Both the position numbers and the translations under genes were made by a program. 5,253 nt of DNA. It comes from Treponema sp. (GTDB taxonomy: Bacteria; Spirochaetota; Spirochaetia; Treponematales; Treponemataceae). The notes beneath the pieces were generated by a model. The model saw only the letters and a list, made by a program, of their open reading frames with translations. It was not told the DNA's origin and did no database searches. This document shows, one piece after another, positions 1 through 5,253 of this stretch (position 1 is its first letter; each line of letters begins with the position of its first letter). Where the stretch lies: the NCBI GenBank assembly GCA_017421145.1, contig JAFOTA010000096.1, forward strand, positions 1 through 5,253. The letters are read 5' to 3'.

Positions 1-57
1 AAGGACAAGAACGTCAAAGAGAAGAAGACTACGACTGCCGAGGCAGAAGAAACCTGA
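1..57 (+). CDS. Possible 3' end of a convergent plus-strand gene (partial)
   Basis: Frame 1 is open from the first base to a TGA at 55-57 and encodes KDKNVKEKKTTTAEAEET. This Lys/Glu/Thr-rich, probably disordered tail resembles the ends of many ribosomal, nucleic-acid-binding or chaperone proteins. It uses G/C-ending codons (AAG, GAC, AAC, GTC, GAG, ACC) more often than the two minus-strand genes. A GC-rich hairpin starts 28 bp after the stop. If real, the gene runs towards the minus-strand lipoprotein gene and overlaps its last 29 bases. Only 18 codons are visible, so the product cannot be named and the open frame could be chance. The composition and the following hairpin make a real gene end somewhat more likely than not. 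Confidence 0.45.
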   Translation, partial: KDKNVKEKKTTTAEAEET

Positions 58-868
58 ATCTCAAACTAACCAAGCTGCACCAGCAAGGCCTGCCGTCCAT
101 GAACGGCGGGCCCTTATGTTCCGTCCAAACAATTTTTCCATCGGAATACTCAATGTCCATATAATAGGATCCGTCAAAAATCTTTTCTTCCGTTGCCGCA
201 TCATAAACACACATTCCACTTGAACCATAAAGACCGAAAACATATTTCAAATCCGGGCTGGGGCTTGCCTTAATCCCTTCATAGGCATCCATTTGTCCTA
301 CAGGGAAAAAGCGCACAATGGATTTATCAGACGGATGGAAAATAAAAATTCCAACAGGGTCAGCATAATTAAATCCTTCATCGCAGCCTTCCCATGAGAA
401 CCAATAAAAGTCACCAACCGGCTTAACAGAAACATCATGCTTTGCGGCCTTGTTTGACCTGCCCTTCATGGCAACGGTGATTTTTCCATTGTCTTTTATT
501 GATTCAGACACAAAAGAAATAGTGTTCGGCGAAAGATTTTTTCCTGCATCAATTTTTGAAGAGAAAACCCAATACGGACAATCCAATGACACATCATCAG
601 TAAACACGCGCACCCAAAAGCCCTTTTTGCCGTCAAGGACAGCCTCTTTCTGGTCAAGTCCGGCAACAAAGATTTCATCACCTTTGTTCAGCTTCCTGTC
701 ACTGCTTGATGATTCTTCCTTCGGATTATACCGCAGCTCAACGTTATCCTCCGACACCGAAACCTTCAAGAAAGTCTGGCCATTTTTTCCAGAAACTTCT
801 TCTCCTTTTTTTGAGCATCCAATAAACAATAATGGAACCAAAAAAAACACCAACAGAACTTTTTTCAT
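29..868 (-). CDS. SH3-domain lipoprotein
   Basis: A 279-residue predicted lipoprotein. MKK is followed by a hydrophobic stretch (residues 4-16) and L-F-I-G-Cys18. Cys18 is the likely lipidation site, with Phe at -3 as spirochaetal lipoboxes allow, so the protein should be membrane-anchored and face the periplasm or cell surface. A Lys/Glu/Gly linker (19-30) leads to an SH3-like domain (about 34-107) with typical features: VELRYNP, a KGDEIFV strand, GKKGFWVRV and YWVFSSKID. Residues 110-255 are beta-rich, with WFSWEG, IFIFHPSDKSIVRFFP, SPDLKYVFGLYG and GKIVWTE. They recall a solvent-exposed beta domain or partial propeller that I cannot name. The ATG is well supported by AAGGAGA seven bases upstream and by the signal peptide. 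The end (about 258-279, ...CSLVSLRFRFLLPRQS) looks unlike the rest and lies over a hairpin and a possible opposing gene. It follows the Rhs gene on the same strand and is therefore a weak immunity candidate. The molecular function is unknown. Confidence 0.88.
   Translation of the reverse strand: MKKVLLVFFLVPLLFIGCSKKGEEVSGKNGQTFLKVSVSEDNVELRYNPKEESSSSDRKLNKGDEIFVAGLDQKEAVLDGKKGFWVRVFTDDVSLDCPYWVFSSKIDAGKNLSPNTISFVSESIKDNGKITVAMKGRSNKAAKHDVSVKPVGDFYWFSWEGCDEGFNYADPVGIFIFHPSDKSIVRFFPVGQMDAYEGIKASPSPDLKYVFGLYGSSGMCVYDAATEEKIFDGSYYMDIEYSDGKIVWTEHKGPPFMDGRPCWCSLVSLRFRFLLPRQS
85..115 (+). terminator. GC-rich hairpin, possible terminator of the plus-strand gene
   Basis: AAGGCCTGCCGT (85-96) pairs with ACGGCGGGCCCTT (103-115) around the loop CCATGA. 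This gives 12 pairs including one T:G wobble, with one bulged C in the 3' arm. It begins 28 bp after the possible plus-strand stop codon. The plus-strand tail (TTATGTTCC) is not a convincing T-run, so intrinsic termination is uncertain. On the minus strand the same structure lies inside the lipoprotein coding sequence, at about codons 252-261, where it would be unusual. Confidence 0.3.
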
Positions 869-875
869 TTTACAA

Positions 876-882
876 TCTCCTT
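876..882 (-). promoter_or_regulatory. Ribosome binding site of the lipoprotein gene
   Basis: On the minus strand, AAGGAGA lies seven bases before the ATG at 868-866. It is a near-perfect Shine-Dalgarno sequence at good spacing, and it fixes the start so that the signal peptide begins MKKVLL. Confidence 0.85.
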
Positions 883-916
883 ATATGTAAATGACATTTT
901 TAATGCGCATACATAT
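883..916. repeat. Inverted repeat between promoter and ribosome binding site
   Basis: ATATGTA (883-889) and TACATAT (910-916) are perfect 7-bp inverted copies separated by 20 bp. A shorter pair, CATT (895-898) and AATG (902-905), sits at nearly the same centre. An 8-bp palindrome, ATGCGCAT, lies at 903-910. One arm directly abuts the Shine-Dalgarno site and the other overlaps the proposed -10 box. It could be an operator or an mRNA hairpin. In AT-rich DNA it could also be chance. Confidence 0.35.
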
Positions 917-941
917 TACCAACAACTTCATGTTAATTCAA
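913..941 (-). promoter_or_regulatory. Candidate sigma-70 promoter for the lipoprotein gene
   Basis: On the minus strand, TTGAAT (941-936) is followed after exactly 17 bp by TAATAT (918-913). Each hexamer matches four of six consensus positions. The pair lies between the Rhs terminator hairpin and the lipoprotein ribosome binding site, which suits independent transcription starting near 905. The surrounding DNA is AT-rich, so such matches are easy to find. Another pair in the same gap (TTGTTG, 17 bp, TAAAAA) is weaker. Confidence 0.4.
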
Positions 942-962
942 TAAAATAATGAAAATAATTCA

Positions 963-994
963 GGAACCCCAAAAACAAGCGTTTCTGAGGTCCC
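963..994 (-). terminator. Intrinsic-type terminator after the rhs gene
   Basis: Read on the minus strand, GGGACCTCAGAAAC pairs with GTTTTTGGGGTTCC around a four-base loop GCTT. All 14 positions pair, three of them as G:T wobbles. The hairpin begins 11 bases after the Rhs stop codon. The following bases (TGAATTATTTTCATTATTTT) are T-rich but broken rather than a clean T-run. Position, stem length and tight loop make this the likely transcript end. Termination may be incomplete, so some read-through into the lipoprotein gene is possible. Confidence 0.7.
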
Positions 995-1005
995 GTTAAA
1001 AATTT

Positions 1006-1596
1006 CTACTTGTTCTTTTTTACCTCCGGTTCATCATTTTGGAATGCCCTGAGACCAATCAAATCTTCAATAGGTGCATAGCTTGATCCGTCTTTGTCAA
1101 GCCAACCTTCTTTATACTTGGCATTGTCCCACACACTTGTTCCGATCACCTTGACATATTCGTTTCCGTCAATCTTAACGGTTCCTGTATCCGTCGTTAC
1201 CCAGTGGACGTCGGTTCTCTGCGTGCCCTTAGAAGTTATTGTCAACTTCACCGCAAGACAATAATCCACAGAAGATTTGTCAAGCTCGTTTATTTTGTCA
1301 GCAATCTGCCTGTAGCTGTATCCATCAATATACTGGTCATATTTGATGTCATAATTTTTGCACACCCAATCCGTGACAATGCACTGATCAGTTTTCGTGA
1401 AATTTGATTTCTCATTGTTCACCGTAAGCGGCGTGAATTTTTCATCACCTGTCTTGTTTTTTACCGTGTTTATTATTCCCGACAAAACGGTGACATAGCA
1501 TCCCTGCTGATGAAGATAGACGGAATTTGAATTTCCAAGCAGGACATTCTTACCATAGTCATTCATCAATCCGACCATATCCGCAGGAACATTTTT
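1006..1596 (-). other. C-terminal effector domain, putative C39-like (papain-fold) cysteine peptidase
   Basis: These 196 residues (1220-1415 of the visible protein) follow the Rhs boundary GL. They show a pattern known from C39-like papain-fold peptidases. HQQGCYVTVLSGI supplies a candidate nucleophile, Cys1252, at the start of a helix. FTPLTVNN resembles the 'P..ln' element that follows it. After a central helical part (YSYRQIADKINEL), the strand YCLAVKLTI is followed by DVHWVTT with candidate His1350, and then VIGTSVWDN with candidate Asp1376. The end (YAPIEDLIGLRAF) matches the closing 'l..l.glR.f' strand of that fold. Gln1249/1250 is nearer the Cys than the usual oxyanion Gln at -6, which is a deviation. 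The target could be protein or peptidoglycan peptide. The assignment rests on motif order only. Confidence 0.55.
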
Positions 1597-4500
1597 CAGA
1601 CCAAGCATATCAGCATGGTTTACAGGATCTCCCTTACAGTAGCTGTACCAGTTTTCACCGTCCTGAATCGGATCTTCCGTCGTAAAGATAGAAAGCTCCG
1701 GTGAATAAGAACGGAAACCATAGTTGTAGGTTTTATCGATCGAATCAAACTGTTTGCCGTTGAACCCGATATCCGCACCGAAAGATGATGCAATTTCAGA
1801 ACTCACGAATCCCGCATTCAGATTTTTATCCGTTGAAAAATACGGCTGTCCGTTCAAACCATAGTTCATGCCGAATGCAAAATCACCGCGAACACCGAGT
1901 GCAGTACGGACGCTTCCTTTTTGATCCGTGCAGAACATGAACACATCCTCATTTACAAGCCGCTCCCTTGAATATGAATATCCTTCATTGAACTGCGCCG
2001 CAATATTACCGCCTGCATAGATATAATAGCGGTCAAACGGACAAGTCCCTGAAGCAGATGACACTCTGTAAGCCCTCTGCTGAGCATTGTCATTTCCATC
2101 AATATCCCTGAAGCGTATCCTTGAATTTTCTGAAGAGCCGTTCAACTGCGCACTATAGGAATTCGCCTTGTCATGCCATTCACAAATCTTGTCGAAAGTA
2201 AATCCATCGTAAAGATTGTGAACCAAATTTCCGGCAGAATCTTTTGTAAATATCCTGCGTCCCATGCAATCATATCCGTATTCAAGCGACGAATAAGAAT
2301 CATGTTTATAATCAGAAAATACGCTTGATACAAGCCTGTTGTTCTGTGAATACTTCCACTGCCTGCATTCAAGATTTGATTTTCTCGAAAGCATGTTTCC
2401 GTTGTCATCATATGCAAAAACGACAGGTGAAGGTCCTGCAATTTTCACAAGACGGTTTTCCGCATCATACTCATATTCCATTTTCCCGGCCGGAGTGATT
2501 TTTGAAATGCGGTTTCCGTTTTCATCATAGGCATAATATTCTGCCCAAACTTCCTGAAGAGAATCCAAGTTGAATGATGAAAGCCCGATTTTATTCATCA
2601 GCATTCTTACAGATTTTTTTGTGTTGGAATCAACGGACGCAATCTCAAGGATTATAGAATCATTCGGATTTTTTCCGCATTCAGACAATTCTTCCTTTGC
2701 TTCATCCAAGAAAGGCTGAGCGAACGGAATGCAAGTCCTTGAAATTCTTCCGTGCCTGTCATATTCGTATGTCGTAACTTTTCCATCTTTATCGAAAGTA
2801 CATGCAATACGGCCGTCAAAACCGTAGACAGTTCCTTCAACAAAAATGATGTTGCCAGAACAATCCTTCTGATACATCAGGACAGGTCTTCCTACTTCAT
2901 CATATTCATAGCAGATTTTTGATGAATTGCCGTCAGTCGAACAAACAAGCTGGCCGAAATCATCATAAGAGAAAGTCCTCTTGAAATCACCATGATTTAC
3001 AGATTTTAAAACCCCGTTCGCAAAATAATCATAATTGAAATCATGATTATCCGTTGTCATTGAAACAAGGCGGCCCGCATCATTATATGCATAGCTGATT
3101 TTCTTTTCACCGTCAACCACAGATGACAAAAGATGTGCAGAATCAAAAGAATATTTTTGCGTTCCAAAAGCATTTTCCATTTTTACGATGGAGCCAAGCG
3201 AATCATATTGAATTTTTTCTGAGCTTCCGTCTCCAAATGTCTTTTTTACAAGATTGCCTCCATTTGATTTTGCAACGGTCATTTTGTTTTTATTAAAATC
3301 CGTGAAAACAGTCGTTCCTTTGCTGCGGTTCAGAGAAACAGATTTTGTTTTTCCAAGCCTGTCCGTAACTGACACTGCATTTCCATAACCATCATAATCA
3401 ATGATCCTTGACTTGCCTTTTGCATCCGCAATTTTCTGCCTGCGAAGATCTTTTGAATACTCAATGGTCTGAATGGTCTGACCTGCCTCAATGATCTTAA
3501 TCAGATTTCCGGCATTGTCATATTCATATTCACGGACAGGATTTGCACGTCCTCTTTCCGAAATCATATTGCCGGAATCATCATATGCGTATTCCGCAAC
3601 AATTCCTGCATTGTCAAAAACCTTCAGAAGATTTCCGCCGGCATCATAAGCGTACTTTGTAAACCTATCGCCAATCTTTACAGAAGAAATTTTATTGAAA
3701 ACATTGTACTGAATTTCAACCGGGAGTTTTCCGTCATCAATCAAAATGCAGCTTCCGTTTTCATCATAAACATATTTCACGCCTGTCGAAAGATTTTCAC
3801 ACACGTCACCCCATGCATTGAATTTGTTTTCAACATGCACACCGCCGATTCTCTGTGAAACGATATTGTTTCTCTTATCAACGGAAACAGCTTTGTCATA
3901 AATCACATTTCCTTCTGCATCCGTAATTTTCCGGGCAACTTCAACACCCATTGAATCATAAGAAACAGCCGTTGTCGATGACGCAGATTTTTTAACGGTG
4001 GTTTTCACTCCGCTTTCTTCAAAATACACATATTCATTTTTTTCTCCGTCAGCATATTTTTCAAATTTCAATCTTCCGTTTTCATCATAAATATAATCAA
4101 CGATTTTTGAATATGAATCCGTGATCCTGCTCACCTGATCCACAGCATTATCCCAGCCATAAATCATGCGGTCGCCGTAAATGCCCGTTTCATTTTTCAA
4201 AACTCCGGCAGGAGAATACTCGCATGAAACTGAACGTTCACAAGGATCCGTAATTTTTTCGATAAAACCATAATCATTGAAACTGATGACCGTCTTATTT
4301 CCAAGTCCGTCTTTCACCGTCATAAGCTTTTTGCCGCCTGAATATGAAACGCCATAAGTTTCTTCATAAGACTTGCCGATTTCAGTGCCTGATGAATCAA
4401 CAAAACTTATTTTAATAGAAGAAAGATTTCCCTTGGCATAAGCGTAAGAACGTTTGACACCAGCCGCATCAAGCTCAATGCTGTCACCACGGTTCCAATC

Positions 4501-5253
4501 GGTTATGGACTTTGTTTTTCCCGAAGGGTAATATTCAATGCTCCTCGCCTTGTAGATATTTTTTTCGGCAGCATCATCATTTTTTCCGCATCCGATGAAA
4601 ACAGAAACCGGAAGATGCCTTGAATCATAAGCATATTCATAAATCCTTGTTTCACCGCTCAACAAATCTTTCTGAACTTTTTTGACCAGATCCTTACGCT
4701 TGTTGTATTCATTTTTTTCATAAAGATTTCCTGGCAAAACAGCCGTCTGGATTTTATTGTCATCCGTATATCCAAAGCACCATGAATATCCGTCTTTCGT
4801 ATCATACGAAACAATTCTGTCCTGCGAATCATAAGCGTATGTTCCGTTTGCATCGGCAATCAAAAGACCGTCGGAATCATAAACATAATTTCCGTTTCTA
4901 TTGATTCCTTTTGCTGCAATCACACGTCCTGCAGAATCTCTTGCGTAAGTCTGAATGACAAAACCATTTCTTTCAATTTTTTCAAGGCCGCCGTTTGATG
5001 AATAATAGAACTTTGTCTTTACTCCGTCACGGTCCTTATACTCCGAAAGAAGATTGTACGGCTGACTATAAATCCACATTTCCGTTGTTCCGTCATTGTA
5101 TTTTGCGCCGACAAGATTTTTGAACTCATCATAAGTGTACGAAACTTTTTTATAAGGATCAGACAATGTTTCGACCAATCCATCCTCATTGTAAGTTCTG
5201 TTTATTGAATAACCGGCAGACGATTCTTCATGGGTGATTTTATCGTCATCGTA
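1006..5253 (-). CDS. Rhs/YD-repeat protein with C-terminal peptidase-like effector (5' partial)
   Basis: The frame is open from the right edge to a TAG at 1008-1006, giving 1415 residues with the N-terminus missing. A TTG at 5178-5176 is not a plausible start, because the 25 codons before it are in frame and read as ordinary Rhs sequence (YSINRTYNEDGL). Visible residues 1 to about 1020 are YD repeats (YDENGN, YDAGGNL, YEYDNAGNL, YEYDAENRL), which in known Rhs/Tc structures wind into a hollow beta-cocoon. Residues 841-904 are a non-repeat, helix-like insertion. Residues 1076-1219 form the Rhs-associated core, ending PVNHADMLGL. Residues 1220-1415 are the variable effector domain. Such proteins are usually secreted or surface-delivered toxins used between bacteria or against hosts, with the tip cleaved and held inside the shell. 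No export signal can be judged because the N-terminus is absent. No frameshift is seen. The Rhs call is near certain; the effector type is inferred. Confidence 0.95.
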   Translation of the reverse strand, partial: YDDDKITHEESSAGYSINRTYNEDGLVETLSDPYKKVSYTYDEFKNLVGAKYNDGTTEMWIYSQPYNLLSEYKDRDGVKTKFYYSSNGGLEKIERNGFVIQTYARDSAGRVIAAKGINRNGNYVYDSDGLLIADANGTYAYDSQDRIVSYDTKDGYSWCFGYTDDNKIQTAVLPGNLYEKNEYNKRKDLVKKVQKDLLSGETRIYEYAYDSRHLPVSVFIGCGKNDDAAEKNIYKARSIEYYPSGKTKSITDWNRGDSIELDAAGVKRSYAYAKGNLSSIKISFVDSSGTEIGKSYEETYGVSYSGGKKLMTVKDGLGNKTVISFNDYGFIEKITDPCERSVSCEYSPAGVLKNETGIYGDRMIYGWDNAVDQVSRITDSYSKIVDYIYDENGRLKFEKYADGEKNEYVYFEESGVKTTVKKSASSTTAVSYDSMGVEVARKITDAEGNVIYDKAVSVDKRNNIVSQRIGGVHVENKFNAWGDVCENLSTGVKYVYDENGSCILIDDGKLPVEIQYNVFNKISSVKIGDRFTKYAYDAGGNLLKVFDNAGIVAEYAYDDSGNMISERGRANPVREYEYDNAGNLIKIIEAGQTIQTIEYSKDLRRQKIADAKGKSRIIDYDGYGNAVSVTDRLGKTKSVSLNRSKGTTVFTDFNKNKMTVAKSNGGNLVKKTFGDGSSEKIQYDSLGSIVKMENAFGTQKYSFDSAHLLSSVVDGEKKISYAYNDAGRLVSMTTDNHDFNYDYFANGVLKSVNHGDFKRTFSYDDFGQLVCSTDGNSSKICYEYDEVGRPVLMYQKDCSGNIIFVEGTVYGFDGRIACTFDKDGKVTTYEYDRHGRISRTCIPFAQPFLDEAKEELSECGKNPNDSIILEIASVDSNTKKSVRMLMNKIGLSSFNLDSLQEVWAEYYAYDENGNRISKITPAGKMEYEYDAENRLVKIAGPSPVVFAYDDNGNMLSRKSNLECRQWKYSQNNRLVSSVFSDYKHDSYSSLEYGYDCMGRRIFTKDSAGNLVHNLYDGFTFDKICEWHDKANSYSAQLNGSSENSRIRFRDIDGNDNAQQRAYRVSSASGTCPFDRYYIYAGGNIAAQFNEGYSYSRERLVNEDVFMFCTDQKGSVRTALGVRGDFAFGMNYGLNGQPYFSTDKNLNAGFVSSEIASSFGADIGFNGKQFDSIDKTYNYGFRSYSPELSIFTTEDPIQDGENWYSYCKGDPVNHADMLGLKNVPADMVGLMNDYGKNVLLGNSNSVYLHQQGCYVTVLSGIINTVKNKTGDEKFTPLTVNNEKSNFTKTDQCIVTDWVCKNYDIKYDQYIDGYSYRQIADKINELDKSSVDYCLAVKLTITSKGTQRTDVHWVTTDTGTVKIDGNEYVKVIGTSVWDNAKYKEGWLDKDGSSYAPIEDLIGLRAFQNDEPEVKKNK
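1597..2028 (-). other. Rhs repeat-associated core domain
   Basis: Residues 1076-1219 run from YYIYAGGNIAAQF through FCTDQKGSVRTAL (the usual 'D..GSvr' element) and GADIGFNGKQFD to the conserved end. The final 40 residues keep Arg1181 (GFRSYSPEL), Asp1194 (TEDPIQDG) and Asp1215 (HADMLGL). These match the Arg and two Asp of the self-cleaving aspartyl protease described in TcC/Rhs proteins. The classical PxxxxDPxGL motif appears as PVNHADMLGL, with Met replacing the second Pro. Cleavage after Leu1219 would free the effector. Confidence 0.85.
2200..5253 (-). repeat. YD/RHS repeat array (protein-level repeats)
   Basis: About 26 degenerate copies of a unit of roughly 20 residues, Y-x-Y-D-x-x-G-x-L/I-x(6-10)-G, run through this part of the protein. 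In the DNA they appear as scattered TTCATCATA-type strings on the plus strand, the complement of TATGATGAA. Copies diverge in sequence and spacing, so they are not recent tandem duplications. They are densest and most canonical between about 3000 and 3700 and again around 2240-2530. The array is interrupted once, at 2542-2733. Confidence 0.85.
2542..2733 (-). other. Helical insertion within the YD array
   Basis: Residues 841-904, between YDRHGRISRT and YYAYDENGNRIS, lack the YD pattern. They begin CIPFAQPFLDEAKEEL and continue with SVDSNTKKSVRMLMNKIGL to SLQEVWAE. The segment is charged and predicted by eye to be helical. It sits near the end of the array before the final repeats and core. 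I recall similar inserts in other Treponema Rhs proteins, which suggests a family trait rather than a local accident. Its role is unknown; a plug or scaffold element is conceivable. Confidence 0.6.

Noticed and set aside
450..890. Plus-strand open frame of 146 codons opposite the lipoprotein gene
   Set aside because: It is antisense to a gene with a clear ribosome binding site, signal peptide and SH3 domain. Its translation shows no recognisable domain and it is best explained as a shadow frame.
903..910. ATGCGCAT palindrome as a stand-alone operator
   Set aside because: An 8-bp palindrome is common by chance. It is mentioned only as part of the larger inverted repeat.
1204..1407. Plus-strand open frame of 67 codons as a hidden antisense immunity gene
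   Set aside because: It lies wholly opposite the effector coding sequence, has no obvious ribosome binding site, and is the kind of frame expected by chance opposite a long gene.
5176..5178. TTG as the start codon of the Rhs gene
   Set aside because: The same frame stays open for 25 more codons to the window edge and encodes typical Rhs sequence, so the true start lies outside the window.
2200..5253. Repeated TTCATCATA-like strings as a DNA repeat or CRISPR-like array
   Set aside because: They are the complement of the Tyr-Asp-Glu codons of the YD protein repeats. Spacing is irregular and they lie in one open coding frame.

Overview
The window looks like part of a spirochaete chromosome, most likely Treponema or a close relative. 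It is moderately AT-rich. The Rhs core ends in a TEDPIQDG...NWYSY...DPVNHAD..GL variant that resembles Treponema Rhs/YD proteins as I remember them. The lipoprotein has a relaxed lipobox (L-F-I-G-C) of the kind tolerated in spirochaetes. The assignment is by recall of family style, not by a database search.

Layout: almost everything is on the minus strand. Positions 5253 to 1006 hold the last 1415 codons of a large Rhs/YD-repeat protein whose 5' end lies outside the window. It has about 26 YD-type repeats, a helical insertion of about 64 residues, an Rhs core with the residues expected for self-cleavage, and a 196-residue C-terminal domain. I read that last domain as a papain-like (C39-like) cysteine peptidase, the variable effector of a polymorphic toxin. 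A 14-bp hairpin just after the stop codon probably ends this transcript. A 137-bp gap (869-1005) then carries a candidate promoter, an inverted repeat and a good Shine-Dalgarno site for the next minus-strand gene. That gene (868 to 29) encodes a 279-residue lipoprotein with an N-terminal SH3-like domain. At the left edge, frame 1 of the plus strand is open from base 1 to a TGA at 55-57 and encodes a Lys/Glu-rich tail. This may be the end of a convergent gene overlapping the lipoprotein's 3' end.

How they may work together: an Rhs protein with a peptidase tip normally needs a cognate immunity protein encoded just downstream. No small gene fits in the gap, so the lipoprotein is the only visible candidate. 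However, the terminator and separate promoter, and its generic SH3-lipoprotein look, leave that open. No mobile element, RNA gene or CRISPR array was seen, and no gene-free stretch exceeds 137 bp.
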